64,000 nucleotides of DNA from Melastoma dodecandrum (taxonomy: Eukaryota > Streptophyta > Magnoliopsida > Myrtales > Melastomataceae), in contig JARUPY010000132.1 of NCBI GenBank assembly GCA_029817715.1, forward strand, positions 186,001 to 250,000, in the 5' to 3' direction. How positions within the stretch are numbered: position 1 is the first letter of the stretch; every line of letters starts with the position of its first letter. The notes under the pieces were generated by a model, which worked only from the letters and a program-made list of their open reading frames with translations, was not told where the DNA came from and did no database searches. The translations under genes were made by a program, and so were the position numbers. Shown piece after piece: positions 19,684 to 30,900 of the stretch.

Positions 19684-21209
19684 TGTTCGGCTTCGGGATC
19701 CTGTCGGGCCTCATCGTGATTCCCTTGGTCGGCGTCCTCTTCATCCTGCTCCTGCGCGGCGATGACGAGGCGACGCTGGGCAACGCGCGCTGGGTCGCCC
19801 TGCTCGCCAGCACCGTCACATTCATCCTGTCCCTCGTGGCCTGGGGCCGTTTCGACACCGGGACCTCGGCCTTCCAGCTGCTGGAGAGCCGGTCCTGGCT
19901 GGGCGGCGGGCTCGGCTACAAGCTCGGGGTGGACGGCGCCTCGATGCCCTTCATCCTGCTCACGACCTTCCTGATGCCCTTCTGCATCGCCTCGGCCTGG
20001 CAGGCGATCCACGTGCGGGTGAAGGAATTCCTGATCTGCTTCCTCGTCCTCGAGGCGGCGCTGATCGGCATCTTCTCCGCGCTCGACATCGTGCTGTTCT
20101 ACCTCTTCTTCGAGGGTAGCCTCATCCCGATGTACATCATCATCGGCATCTGGGGCGGCCCGAACCGGATCTACGCGTCGTACAAGTTCTTCCTCTACAC
20201 GCTGCTCGGCTCGATCCTGATGCTGCTGGCCATCATGAAGATGTACGGCATCGCCGGCACGACCGACATCACGGTGCTGCTCAACACCAAGTTCCCGGTC
20301 TCGCTGCAATATTGGCTGTGGCTGGCCTTCTTCGCCTCCTTCGCGGTGAAGATGCCGATGTGGCCGGTGCACACGTGGCTTCCCGACGCGCACGTCGAGG
20401 CGCCCACCGGGGGTTCGGTCGTGCTGGCCGGCATCCTGCTCAAGCTCGGGGGCTACGGCTTCATCCGCTTCTCGCTGCCGATGTTCCCCGACGCATCCCA
20501 CTATTTCGCGCCGCTGGTCTATGCGCTGAGCGTCATCGCCATCGTCTACACCTCGCTGGTGGCGCTGGTGCAGGAAGACATGAAGAAGCTGATCGCCTAT
20601 TCGTCGGTCGCCCATATGGGCTTCGTCACGATGGGGCTGTTCACGCTGAACGTGCAGGGCATCCAGGGGGCCATCTTCCTGATGATCTCGCACGGCCTCG
20701 TATCGGGCGCGCTCTTCCTCTGCGTCGGCGTGGTCTACGACCGGCTCCACACCCGCGAGATCGCCGCCTACGGCGGCCTCGTCGAGCGGATGCCGAAATA
20801 TGCCGTGGTCATGCTGTTCTTCACCATGGCCAACATCGGCCTGCCCGGCACCTCTGGCTTCGTGGGCGAGTTCCTCACCATGCTGGCGGCCTTCCAGGTC
20901 AACACCTGGGTGGCGCTCTTCGCCACGCTGGGCACCATCCTGTCGGCCGCCTACGCGCTCTACCTCTACCGGCGCGTGGTCTTCGGGAAGCTCGAGAAGG
21001 CCTCGCTGCGCTCGATCCTCGACCTGTCGGCGCGCGAGGTGGCCATCCTGGCGCCGCTGGTGCTGCTCACCCTCTACTACGGCGTCCATCCCCAGCCGAT
21101 CCTCGACGCCTCCCAGGCGACGGTGGACGGCATGATGAAGACCATCACGGCCGCGGCGCCCCAGCCGAACGCCCCCGTCAAGGCTGCCTCGGCAGCCGTC
21201 ACGCCCTGA
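19683..21209 (+). CDS. nuoM: NADH-quinone oxidoreductase subunit M
   Basis: Antiporter-like proton-pumping subunit (ND4), 508 aa with about 14 transmembrane helices. It shows the family segments [48 protein letters not shown] and [15 protein letters not shown]. The ATG at 19683 overlaps the nuoL TGA by one base and gives the hydrophobic N-terminus [12 protein letters not shown]. An upstream in-frame start at 19656 lies inside nuoL and would add a charged, non-conserved leader, so it was rejected. Confidence 0.97.
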   Translation: MFGFGILSGLIVIPLVGVLFILLLRGDDEATLGNARWVALLASTVTFILSLVAWGRFDTGTSAFQLLESRSWLGGGLGYKLGVDGASMPFILLTTFLMPFCIASAWQAIHVRVKEFLICFLVLEAALIGIFSALDIVLFYLFFEGSLIPMYIIIGIWGGPNRIYASYKFFLYTLLGSILMLLAIMKMYGIAGTTDITVLLNTKFPVSLQYWLWLAFFASFAVKMPMWPVHTWLPDAHVEAPTGGSVVLAGILLKLGGYGFIRFSLPMFPDASHYFAPLVYALSVIAIVYTSLVALVQEDMKKLIAYSSVAHMGFVTMGLFTLNVQGIQGAIFLMISHGLVSGALFLCVGVVYDRLHTREIAAYGGLVERMPKYAVVMLFFTMANIGLPGTSGFVGEFLTMLAAFQVNTWVALFATLGTILSAAYALYLYRRVVFGKLEKASLRSILDLSAREVAILAPLVLLTLYYGVHPQPILDASQATVDGMMKTITAAAPQPNAPVKAASAAVTP

Positions 21210-21224
21210 CAGGATCGAGAGAGA

Positions 21225-22658
21225 ATGCCGGTCGATTATTCCGTCTCCCTGGTCCTTCCCGCCGTCATCATGGGCCTGGGCGCCCTGGTGCTGCTGATGA
21301 TCGGCGCCTTCCGCGGCGAGAAATCGGCGGCCCTCGTGACGGGGCTCGCCATCGTGGTGATCTGCTTCGCCCTGCTGGCCGTCTGCTACGCCCACCGGGG
21401 CGACACGCTGGTGGGCTATGACGGCGCCGTGGTCCAGGACAATTTCGGGCGCTTCATGCAGGCCCTGGCCCTGATCGGCTCGCTCGGCACGCTGATCATG
21501 GCCATCCCTTTCCTGCGGCGGGAAGGCATCCACAAGTTCGAGTTCCCGATCCTCATCCTGCTGTCCACCATGGGCATGCTGGTGCTGATCTCGGCCGGCA
21601 ACCTCATCACGCTCTACCTCGGCTTCGAACTGATGAGCCTCGCCCTCTACGTCATCGCGGCCTTCCACCGCGACGACGTCCGGGCCTCCGAGGCGGGCCT
21701 GAAGTATTTCGTGCTCGGCGCCCTGTCCTCCGGCATGCTGCTCTACGGCGCCTCGCTGATCTACGGCTTCGCCGGCACGGTGTCGTTCCGCGGCATCGCC
21801 ACGGCCCTCGTGGGCCACCAGTCCATCGGCGTCATCTTCGGCCTCGTGTTCCTGTCGGCCGGCCTCGCCTTCAAAATGTCCACCGTGCCGTTCCACATGT
21901 GGACGCCGGACGTCTACGAGGGCGCGCCGACGCCCGTCACGGCCTTCTTCGCCACGGCGCCCAAGATGGCGGCGGTCGCCATCTCGGTGCGGGTGATCAT
22001 CACGGCCTTCCCGGGCATCCAGCTCGAATGGCAGCAGATCATCATCTTCATCTCGGTCTGCTCCATGCTGCTCGGCTCCTTCGCGGCGATCGGGCAGACG
22101 AATTTCAAGCGCCTGATGGCCTATTCGGCCATCGGCAACATGGGTTTCGCCCTGACGGGCCTCGCGGCCGGCACCGAGAAGGGCGTCTACGGCGTCCTCA
22201 TCTACATGGCGGCCTACCTCGTCATGACGCTCGGGACCTTCGCCGCCATCCTGTCGATGCAGCGCAAGGGCAAGGCGGTGGAATCGGTCGAGGACCTGTC
22301 GGGCCTCAGCCAGACCAACCCCGCCATGGCGTTCTTCCTCGCCATGATCATGTTCTCCCTCGCCGGCGTGCCGCCGCTCGCAGGGTTCTTCGCCAAGTTC
22401 TACGTGTTCCAGGCGGCGATCCAGGCCAACCTCTACGCCCTCGCGGTCATCGGCGTACTGGCCAGCGTGGTGGCGGCCTACTATTACCTGCGCATCGTCA
22501 AGATGATGTATTTCGACGCGCCGGCCGAAGCCTTCGACCGGCAGGGCACGGCGGTGCGCGCCGTGCTCACCATCTCGGGCCTCGTCATGCTGCTGATCGT
22601 CGTCTATCCGGCTCCCGTGGTGGAAGCCGCGACGGCCGCCGCCCATTCGCTGTTCTAA
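21225..22658 (+). CDS. nuoN: NADH-quinone oxidoreductase subunit N
   Basis: Third antiporter-like subunit (ND2), 477 aa, about 14 transmembrane helices. Recognisable segments are LYLGFELMSLALYVIAAF, FKMSTVPFHMWTPDVYEGAPTPVTAF and KRLMAYSAIGNMGFALTG. GAGAGA precedes the ATG. It is the last subunit gene of the operon; birA follows after 105 bases and is probably co-transcribed. Confidence 0.97.
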   Translation: MPVDYSVSLVLPAVIMGLGALVLLMIGAFRGEKSAALVTGLAIVVICFALLAVCYAHRGDTLVGYDGAVVQDNFGRFMQALALIGSLGTLIMAIPFLRREGIHKFEFPILILLSTMGMLVLISAGNLITLYLGFELMSLALYVIAAFHRDDVRASEAGLKYFVLGALSSGMLLYGASLIYGFAGTVSFRGIATALVGHQSIGVIFGLVFLSAGLAFKMSTVPFHMWTPDVYEGAPTPVTAFFATAPKMAAVAISVRVIITAFPGIQLEWQQIIIFISVCSMLLGSFAAIGQTNFKRLMAYSAIGNMGFALTGLAAGTEKGVYGVLIYMAAYLVMTLGTFAAILSMQRKGKAVESVEDLSGLSQTNPAMAFFLAMIMFSLAGVPPLAGFFAKFYVFQAAIQANLYALAVIGVLASVVAAYYYLRIVKMMYFDAPAEAFDRQGTAVRAVLTISGLVMLLIVVYPAPVVEAATAAAHSLF

Positions 22659-22763
22659 ACCTGGCCATGCCACCGCTGACCCCGACCGGCATCGACGGTC
22701 CGGCAGCCGGACGCGACGACGACGGAGCCCCGCTCCGCCGTCACGGTAACGGACGCTGAGGCC

Positions 22764-23550
22764 GTGCTCCATCCCGCCGCCCGCGCCCTGGGCTACAGGC
22801 TGCACCACCACGCCAGCCTCGGCTCCACCAACGAGGAAGCGCTCGTACAGGGTCGCGCCGGCGATCCCGGCCGGCTCTGGATCCTGGCCGACAGTCAAAC
22901 GGCGGGACGCGGCCGCGCCGGCCGGAACTGGTCCTCCCCGGTCGGCAACCATTATGCCACGCTGCTGCTCGTCGATCCCTGCGAGCGGCGGTCCGCGCCC
23001 CAGCTCGGCTTCGTGGCCGGCGTGGGCCCTCGCCCGGGCGCTGACCGCCGTGGCGGGGCCGGGCCACGGCATCGCCATCAAGTGGCCCAACGACATCCTG
23101 TGCGATGGCGCCAAGCTCGCCGGCATCCTGGTCGAGGGCGGTCCGCGCCCCGGGCCGGCCCGCACGGCGGGTTTTTCGGCCGCGCTCGGCTTCGGGATCA
23201 ATTGCACCTCGCACCCGACGGACCTAAGCTATCCCGCGACGCATCTCGGCCTCGTGGCCGGGACCGCCGGCACGCGCGACGCGCTCTTCGCCGCGCTGTC
23301 GGGCGCGGTCGTCGACGCCCTGGCCCTGTGGGACCGGGGCAGGAATTTCGCCGGCATCCGCCGGGCGTGGCTCGACCACGCGCTGCCGCCGGGCGTGTCG
23401 CTCGCGGTCGTGCGGCAGGGCGCCAGGCATGTCGGGACGTTTCGATCCGTCGATCAGGACGGCAGGCTGATTCTCGAGACTGATTCGGGTTGTGTGACCG
23501 TGGAAGCGGGCGATGTTTTCTTGGCGGACCGCAGGGCCGCCGCATCGTAA
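22764..23550 (+). pseudogene. birA: Biotin-[acetyl-CoA-carboxylase] ligase (frameshifted)
   Basis: BirA attaches biotin to carboxylase carrier domains such as the PccA encoded in this window. A GTG start at 22764 opens the N-terminal part with STNEEAL and QTAGRGRAGRNWSSPVGNHY (ATP/biotin loop). The C-terminal half, in the next frame, has IAIKWPNDILCDGAKLAGILVE and the SH3-like end. The break maps to the GGG at 23024-23026: one G too many turns the expected VALARAL into VGPRPG. Without that base the gene would be a full monofunctional BirA of about 260 aa without a DNA-binding domain. A sequencing error is more likely than true loss. Confidence 0.85.
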
Positions 23551-23568
23551 TGGGAACGAAGGTGAACG

Positions 23569-25250
23569 ATGGACGGCGGCGAAGAACTCGTCTTCTGCGC
23601 GCTCCTGTTGGTTTGGGCGAGGATCGGAATGAATGCGCGCTCTATTAACGGGCTTCGGGCCGCCGCAGCGGCGCAAATACATCATGGTGGACCTGGGACT
23701 GTCCTTCGCGGGACCCGATCTCCCGGGGGTTGATCTGCTCCTGCCGGACCTGAAGTTCGTCGAGTCGATCAGGAAAGACCTTCTGGGCCTCGTCATCACC
23801 CATGCCCACGAGGACCATATCGGTGCGGTGGCGGACCTGTGGCCGAACCTGCGCTGCCGCGTCTTCGCGACGCGCTTCGCGGCGGGGCTGCTCAACGCCA
23901 AGCACGCCAACGACCTGAGCCTGTCCAAGCTCGAAGTCGAGACGGTCGAGATCGGCGGCCGCATCAAGCTCGGGCCCTTCGAGGTCGAGTTCGTGCCGGT
24001 CGCCCACTCGATCCCCGAATCCTGCGCGCTCGCGATCCGCACGCCGCTCGGCACGGTGGTGCATTCGGGCGACTGGAAGATCGACCCGACCCCCACGATG
24101 GGGCCGCCGACCGACGCCGAACGCCTCACCGCCATCGGCGACGAAGGCGTGCTCGCCCTCGTCTGCGATTCGACCAACATCCTGCGCGACGGCGAGAGCC
24201 CCTCCGAGAAGGAAGTGGCGGAGAACCTCGAAAAGCTGATCGCCGACGCGCCCGGCCGCGTGGTGGTCACGACCTTCGCGTCCAACGTCAGCCGCCTGCG
24301 CGCGGTGGCCGATGCGGCGGCCGCCACGGGCCGCAGCGTCATCATCGGCGGGCGCGCCATGGAGCGCACGATCGGCGTGGCGCGCGAATGCGGCTACCTC
24401 GACGGCGTGCCGCCCTTCTTCTCGACCGAGCGCTACGGGCAGCTCGACCGGGACCGCACCGTGCTGCTCGCCACCGGCAGCCAGGGCGAGCCTCGCGCCG
24501 CCCTGGCCCGCATGGCGCAGGACGACTACGGGCGAGACGTGCGGGCTCGCGCCGTCCGACGACCGCGTGATCTTTTCCTCGCGCACCATCCCCGGCAACG
24601 AGCGGGAGGTCGGCAAGATCATCAACGGCCTCGTGGCCCAGGGGGTGGAGGTCATCACCGACCGGACCCATCTCGTTCACGTGTCGGGCCATCCCCGGCG
24701 CAACGAAGTGGCCAAGTTCTACGGCTGGGTCCGGCCGCGCATCGCCGTGCCGGCGCATGGCGAGCCCCTGCACCTCGCCGAACACGCCGCCTTCGCGCGG
24801 TCGCTCGGCGTCAAGGAGGTCGTCAAGGCCCGCAACGGCGACATGGTGCTTCTCGCGCCCGGCGAGCCGGGCATCGTGGACCAGGTGTCCCACGGCCAGC
24901 TGGCCAAGGACGGGCACGTGGTGGTGCCCGCCAACGACGCCTCGATCGCGGCGCGCACCAAGCTGGCCTTCGCGGGCGTGATCTCCATCGCGGTCTGTTT
25001 CACCCAGCGCGGCGACGTGTCGGGCGACCCGGACGTGCTGATGAGCGGCCTGCCGAGCCACACGCGCGACGGCAAGCCGATGGACGTCGTGGTCGACGAG
25101 GCGATCTTCAACACGCTCGACAACCTCGGGCGCGGCAAGCGGCGGGATCCCGACGCCGCCGCCAACGCCATCGAGCGCGCGGTGCGCGGGGCCGTCGGCC
25201 ATGCCTGGGGCAAGAAGCCCCTGGTGCATGTCCTGATCGTGGAGGCCTGA
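23569..25250 (+). pseudogene. rnj: Ribonuclease J (frameshifted)
   Basis: RNase J is a metallo-beta-lactamase/beta-CASP 5'-exo- and endoribonuclease. The ATG at 23569 (AAGG upstream) begins EELVF as in the family, but the next 30 codons are scrambled by small indels. From about 23650 the frame gives IMVDLGLSFAGPDLPGVD and the metal motif HAHEDHIGA, then HSIPES. Near 24529-24560 a second break shifts to the frame encoding VIFSSRTIPGNE, HVSGHPRRNEV and the C-terminus at 25250. At least three indels are needed for an intact protein of about 555 aa. It lies 18 bases after birA. The usual neighbour order (birA, rnj, mce, DUF1467) is kept except that mce is elsewhere. Confidence 0.85.
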
Positions 25251-25314
25251 GCGGCATGGCCGGGGCCGCCCCAGCTCCGGCCGCCGGGGCCGACGACCGC
25301 GGGGACCGGCGCTG

Positions 25315-25545
25315 ATGCCGATCCCCATCCCCATGGCGATCGCCATCTACTTCACGACCTGGTGGATCGTGCTCTTCGCGGTCCTGCCCTTCGGCATCAA
25401 ATCCCAGCACGAGGCGCGCGAGGTCGTGCCCGGGAGCGATCCCGGCGCGCCCATGCTGCCGCGCCTCGCCGTGAAGGCGCTCTGGACCACGCTGCTCTCG
25501 GCGCTGGTCTTTCTCGCCATCCTGGCGCTCTTCGCCTACGCGTGA
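25315..25545 (+). CDS. DUF1467 family membrane protein
   Basis: 76 aa with two transmembrane helices (about 8-25 and 55-75) and between them the conserved loop LPFGIKSQHEAREVVPGSDPGAPMLPRL. This short protein is conserved in alphaproteobacteria downstream of rnj and often of mce. The function is unknown. GGGACCGGCGC precedes the ATG without a strong ribosome site. Confidence 0.85.
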   Translation: MPIPIPMAIAIYFTTWWIVLFAVLPFGIKSQHEAREVVPGSDPGAPMLPRLAVKALWTTLLSALVFLAILALFAYA

Positions 25546-25561
25546 GCGCCGGGCCGGCCCC

Positions 25562-25993
25562 TCAGGCGGTGGTCTCGGGCGACTTCACCAGCACGCAGCC
25601 CGAGATCGTCCAGTGCCCGTCGACCTTGGTCAGGGTGTAGACGGCCGTCCAGACCACGCCCTCCGTGTCCACCACGGTGACGTGCTGCACGGTGCCCCGC
25701 TCCGTCGTGACGGTCGGCTCGAAATGGGTTGCCCGGGGATGGATCAGGGGCGCGTAGCTCTGCCGGACCATGCCGAGGAAACCCGCCGCATCGGGGAAGG
25801 GGAGCGTCTTTGATCTCGGGCGCCTCCCCCCCCCACGCGAAGCTCTCGGCCAACGGACCGCGTCGCCCTGGTTGAAGGCGTCGATCTGGGACGTGATGGT
25901 GGACCGGATCTCGGGATCGGCGTCCGCGGCCAGGGCCGGGCCGGACAGGCCGAGGATCAGGGCGAGGATCGAGGCTGGCGTCACGCGTCGCAT
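25562..25993 (-). CDS. DUF4864-type secreted protein (two compensating indels likely)
   Basis: 143 aa as read. A signal peptide (MRRVTPASILALILGLSGPALA) is followed by a small alpha/beta domain. The parts QIDAFNQGDA and FLGMVRQSYAPLIHP, then VDTEGVVWTAVYTLTKVDGHWTISGCVLV, match the DUF4864 family (NTF2-like fold, unknown function). Residues about 50-66 (RWPRASRGGGRRPR) do not fit. The neighbouring frame there gives SFAWG and PEIK as expected, and the run of nine C at 25826-25834 lies exactly inside. Two opposite indels probably garble this segment while leaving the frame open. Confidence 0.65.
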   Translation of the reverse strand: MRRVTPASILALILGLSGPALAADADPEIRSTITSQIDAFNQGDAVRWPRASRGGGRRPRSKTLPFPDAAGFLGMVRQSYAPLIHPRATHFEPTVTTERGTVQHVTVVDTEGVVWTAVYTLTKVDGHWTISGCVLVKSPETTA

Positions 25994-26110
25994 GGCGGGC
26001 TCCACGGTGGCTCTATGGATAGCTAAGGCACGGAACCGCCGCGGCGAGGGCCTGGACCATGGATCCGCGAAACTCCGCCGCGATCCCGGCCGGGCGGAGA
26101 GACGCGGCCA

Positions 26111-26355
26111 GGGCTCCGAAGAAGTCCAGGTTAACGGTGTCGGGACCCGTCCTTTTCTCCCCTCCGGGTGAGAAGTGTGTCCAACGTCCCATCGATGGAC
26201 GGATGAGGGGCAATCAGGGGGTGGATTTTTGGCCAGCGCGCGGGGGCTTACCAACCCTCATCCGTCGCTGGCTGCGCCTGCGACACCTTCTCCCCGCCAG
26301 CGGGAGAAGGGCGCACACTCCGACCGTCGGCTGTTAACCTGAAACTTCGGAGCCC
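26111..26355. repeat. Palindromic intergenic element, copy 1 (MITE-like, about 245 bp)
   Basis: The two ends are inverted repeats: GGGCTCCGAAG, a few variable bases, then CAGGTTAAC at the left (26111-26134) and the reverse complement at the right (26334-26355). Further in, GGACGGATGAGGG at 26199-26211 is mirrored by CCCTCATCCGTCG, and the hairpin-like CTTCTCCC...GGGAGAAGG motif occurs on both sides. The whole element can fold on itself. It carries no gene. A related copy lies at 59730-59930. It fills the gap between the DUF4864 gene and tRNA-Lys. Confidence 0.7.
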
Positions 26356-26376
26356 TGGTAGAGTGGGCGCGCCGTC

Positions 26377-26405
26377 TTGACCGCGACGGGCCGAAGCCTT
26401 ACCCG
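26377..26405 (+). promoter_or_regulatory. Weak putative tRNA-Lys promoter
   Basis: TTGACC (26377-26382), 17 bases, then TACCCG (26400-26405), ending 18 bases before the tRNA-Lys 5' end. The -35 is good and the -10 poor, but the position is right. Confidence 0.3.
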
Positions 26406-26423
26406 TGAGGCTCACCATGGCGG

Positions 26424-26499
26424 GAGCGCGTAGCTCAGTCGGTAGAGCGCCTGACTTTTAATCAGGATGTCCTGGGTTCGAGTCCCAGCGCGCTCACCA
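26424..26499 (+). tRNA. tRNA-Lys (anticodon TTT)
   Basis: Acceptor GAGCGCG (26424-26430) pairs with CGCGCTC (26489-26495), discriminator A26496, encoded CCA 26497-26499. Anticodon stem CCTGA/TCAGG encloses loop CTTTTAA with anticodon TTT. D arm AGCTCAGTCGGTAGAGC and T loop TTCGAGT are canonical. Confidence 0.96.
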
Positions 26500-26725
26500 T
26501 GCCTTGTGACGACCGATTCATCACCGACGGGGGCGGAGGGCGTTCCAGGCCGCGCGGATGGCGTCGGGCCTGCGCGGCGCACCGCACCCGCCGGGGCGCG
26601 GGTCGCGCGAGACCGGCGGCTTCAGCTTGACGTTAGGGATGATCACCGTCATCACCGGATCCGATGGTCGCCGCGGGAGCGCCGCCCCACCGGCGACGAC
26701 CACCCGCTGTGAGATCGGAGTGACG

Positions 26726-27872
26726 ATGAAGCGACTCTCGTTCCTCGGCATCGTGACGGGCGCGGGCCTGGTGCTCGGCCCCCTCCTGCCCGCAGCGGCC
26801 CAGACTGCACCCGCGACGCCTCCGGCCGTGACGGTGGCCAAGCCCGTGGTCAAGGACGTCATCGAGCACGACGACTACACCGGCCGGTTCGACGCGGTCG
26901 ACTACGTCGAGGTGCGGGCCCGCGTGACGGGCTATCTCACCAAGATCAATTTCCAGGACGGCGCTTTCGTCAAGAAGGGCGACGTGCTCTTCGTCGTCGA
27001 TCCCAGGCCCTACCAGGCGACGCTCGGACCAGGTCCAAGGCCGCCCTGCGCCTCGGCCCAAGGCCCCCGCGTTCTCCTTCTCGCAGACCGACCTCGAACG
27101 CGCCCAGAACCTGACCCGGACCGGCAACATCACCGAGCAGGCGGCCGACCAGCGCCGCCAGGTGGCCCAGACCGCCCAGGCCGACCTCGACAGCGCCCAG
27201 GCCAACCTCACCCAGGCGGCCCTGAACCTCGATTTCACCGAGGTCCGGGCGCCCGTGTCGGGCAAGGTCAGCCGGCGCCTCGTCAGCGAGGGGAACATCG
27301 TGGTGGCCGATACCACCAAGCTCACCACCATCGTGTCGCTCGATCCGATCTACTTCTCCTTCACGGTCGACGAACGGTCCTTCCTCAACTACGAGCGCGA
27401 ACTCGCGATCGGCATGTCGCACCAGGTGGATGCGCCGCCCCCGGCGGTGCGGATCGCCCTGACCGGGGAGGACGAGCCGAGGCACAGGGGCGTGCTGGAT
27501 TTCGTCGACAACAGCGTGGACGACGCCACCGGCACGGTGCTGCTGCGCGCCACGGTCGAGAATCGCGACGGGCTGATCAAGCCGGGCCTCTTCGGCATCA
27601 TCTCGATGCCGGCGTCGGAACGCTACAAGGGGGTGCTGATCCCCGACGAGGCCGTGGCGACCAACCAGGACAAGCGCATCGTCTACGTGGTGGCCGAGGA
27701 CAATACGGTCAGCGCCCGCGAGGTGCGGGTCGGCGGCAAGATCGACGGCTACCGCATCGTGCGCAAAGGCCTCGACGGCAGCGAGACCATCGTGATCTCG
27801 GGCCTGACGCGCGTGCGCCCCGGCGCCAAGGTCACGCCCGAACGCAAGGATCTGCCGGCCTCCCGCACCTGA
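26726..27872 (+). pseudogene. RND efflux periplasmic adaptor, HlyD/AcrA family (frameshifted)
   Basis: Membrane-fusion protein linking an inner-membrane RND pump to an outer-membrane channel. ATG 26726 opens a signal peptide ([26 protein letters not shown]) and the lipoyl half-motif [33 protein letters not shown]. The alpha-hairpin ([19 protein letters not shown]) and the second half ([15 protein letters not shown]...[22 protein letters not shown]) follow in another frame. The break region is about 27025-27075 with several extra bases. The intact protein would be about 380 aa. The RND pump gene begins 107 bases downstream. Confidence 0.82.
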
Positions 27873-27979
27873 GGCCTCCCGGGGCGACGCCAGCCCCGCC
27901 CGACCGGAGCGCGCCTCGCCCCGCCGCGGGCGCCCCGGCTTCCCGATCCCAAGGCCTCGGCCGCCGCCCGGACGTCCCC

Positions 27980-30900
27980 ATGCGCTTCGCCCATTTCTTC
28001 GTCGATCGGCCGATCTTCGCTTCCGTCACCTCGATCGTGCTGCTGATCATGGGCAGCGTGGCTTACCTCACCCTGCCGGTCTCGCAATATCCCGAGATCG
28101 TGCCGCCGACGGTGGTGGTGCGCGCCTCCTATCCGGGCGCCGATGCCCAGACGGTGGCGGCCACGATCGCGACGCCGATCGAGCAGGAGATCAACGGCGT
28201 CGACAACATGCTCTACATGTCGTCGCAATCGACCGGCGACGGCAACATGCAGCTTCACCGTCACGTTCAAGCTCGGCACCGACCTCGATATCGCCAACGT
28301 GCTGGTGCAGAACCGGCTCTCCGTCGCCCAGCCGCGCCTGCCGCCCGACGTGCGCAACCTCGGCGTCACGGTCCGCAAGGCCTCGCCCGACCTGATGATG
28401 GTCGTGCACATGCTGTCGCCCAACAACACCTACGACCAGAACTACCTGTCGAACTACATCTATCTCAACATCCGCGACGAACTCCTGCGGCTCGACGGCG
28501 TCGGCGACATCACCATCTTCGGCGGCAACGAATATTGCCCTGCGGATCTGGCTCGATCCCGACAAGCTCGCCGCCTACGGGCTCTCCACCACCGATATCG
28601 TCACGGCCCTGCAGGAGCAGAACGTCCAGGTCGCCTCGGGCGCGCTCGGCGGACCGCCGGCCCCCGCCTCCAACGCCTTCCAGCTCGTGGTGCAGACGCG
28701 CGGACGGTTCAAGGACATCAACGAGTTCAAGAAGGTGATCGTCAAGGCCGTCGACGGCCGGCTCGTGCGGATCGAGAACATCGCCCGGGTCGAACTCGGC
28801 CAGAAGGACTACGTCACCCAGTCCTACCTCAACGCCCAGCCCGCCGTCGGCATCGGCGTGTTCCAGCGCCCCGGCACCAACGCGCTCGATGCCGCCGACC
28901 AGGTGAAGGCGCTGATGGAGCGCGTCAAGAAAGACTTCCCGGCCGACGTCGACTACCGCATCGCCTACAACCCGACCGACTTCATCGCGGAATCGGTCCA
29001 CGAGGTCTACAAGACGCTGTTCGAGGCCGTGGTCCTCGTCGTGGTGGTGGTGCTGGTGTTCCTGCAGAGCTGGCGCACCGCCATCATCCCGGTCATCGCC
29101 ATCCCGGTCTCGCTGATCGGCACCTTCGCGGTGATGAAGCTCCTGGGATTCTCGCTCAACAACCTGACGCTGTTCGGGCTCGTCCTGGCCATCGGCATCG
29201 TGGTCGACGACGCCATCGTGGTGGTGGAGAACGTCGAGCGCAACATGGCCGAGGGCCTGTCGCCCGGCGAGGCCGCCCACAAGACCATGGACGAGGTCGG
29301 CGGGGCGGTCGTCGCCATCGCGCTCGTCCTCTCGGCTGTCTTCATCCCCACGGCCTTCATCCCCGGCATCTCGGGCCAGTTCTACCGGCAGTTCGCCCTC
29401 ACCATCGCGGCTTCGACCATCATCTCGATGTTCAACTCGCTGACGCTGTCGCCGGCGCTCTGCAAGCTCCTGCTCAAGCCCCACGCGCCAGCCGGGCAAC
29501 CGGCCACCGCTTCGTGATGGCGCGGTTCGGCCGCTGGCTTGGCCCGACGGCTTCAACCACGGCTTCGACGCCGTTGTCAAACACTTATGCCCAGGGTGGT
29601 GGGCGGCCTCACCGGCCGGGCCGTCGGGCTCGGCGCCATGATGCTGCTCTACGCGGGCGTCATCGCGGGCGTCGTCCACCTCGCCAGGACGACCCCGACG
29701 GGCTTCATCCCGCTGCAGGACCAGGGCTACCTCATCACGGTCGTGCAGCTGCCCGCCGGCTCCGCCCTGGAGCGCACCACGGCGGTGGTGCGCGAGGCGG
29801 CGCGGCGGGCCGAGCGGGTGGAAGGAGTCGCCAACGCGGTCATCATCTCGGGCTTCGACGGTGCCACCTTTACACCAACAACGACCAAACAGGCGCCGTC
29901 ATGTTCCCTGACGCTCAAGCCCTTCGACGAGGCGGGAGAAGACGGCCCGCAGCGCCACCCGCGATCCTGGGAGACGGTGCTCTAATGCCACGAGCCCCAT
30001 CCAGGAAGCCCGCATCATCGCCATCCCGCCCCCGCCGGTCCGCGGCCTCGGCAACGGCGGCGGCTTCAAGATGCAGGTCCAGAGCCGGCAGTCCTCCGAC
30101 ATCGGCCCGCTCCTGGAGGCGGCCGGCAACCTCATCACGGCGGCCAACGGCGATCCGGCGCTGACGCGTGTCTTCACCACTTTCGGCAACGACACGCCGC
30201 AGCTCTTCCTCGATGTCGACCGCACCAAGGCCCGCATGCTCAACGTGCCGCTGTCGAACCTGTTCTCGACGCTGCAGGTGAACCTCGGCGGCGCCTATAT
30301 CAACGACTCACAAACACCTTCGGCCCGCAATTCTACCAGGTGCGGGGCGCAGGCCGACGCGCCCTTCCGTCTGGAGAACGAGGACCATCGAGCGGCTGAA
30401 GGTCCGCTCCTCGACCGGCGCCCTCGTGCCCATGGGGTCGCTGGCCGACATCCGCACCGTGTCGGGGCCGCAGATCGTCCAGCGCTACAACCTGTTCTAT
30501 TCGGTGCCGGTGCAGGGCGACACGCGGCCCGGCGTGTCCACGGGCCAATCGCTGGACGCCATGGACCGGCTCGCCAAGCAGACGCTGCCCGACAGCATGA
30601 GCACCGAATGGACCGACATCGCCTACCAGGAGCGCGCCGCCGGCAACACCGCCATCTACGTCTTCGCGCTCGGCATCGTGCTTGTCTTCCTGGTGCTGGC
30701 CGCGCAATACGAATCCTGGGCCCTGCCGCTCGCCATCCTGCTCGTCGTTCCGACGGGCGTGCTGGCGGCGCCTGGGGGGGCGAGGCAATTTTCCGCGCCC
30801 AGGACAACAACATCCTGACCCAGATCGGCCTCATCGTGCTGATCGGCCTCGCCGCCAAGAACGCCATCCTGATCGTCGAATTCGCCCACCAGCTCGAGAC

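Noticed and set aside
23024..23026. Programmed frameshifting in birA.
   Set aside because: There is no slippery heptamer or downstream stimulatory structure, and the same surplus-base pattern recurs in many unrelated genes nearby.
19614..23207. A 1197-codon minus-strand open frame opposite nuoM, nuoN and birA.
   Set aside because: It is antisense to intact genes, rich in Arg/His/Glu/Gly as expected for GC-rich shadow frames, and has no domain pattern.
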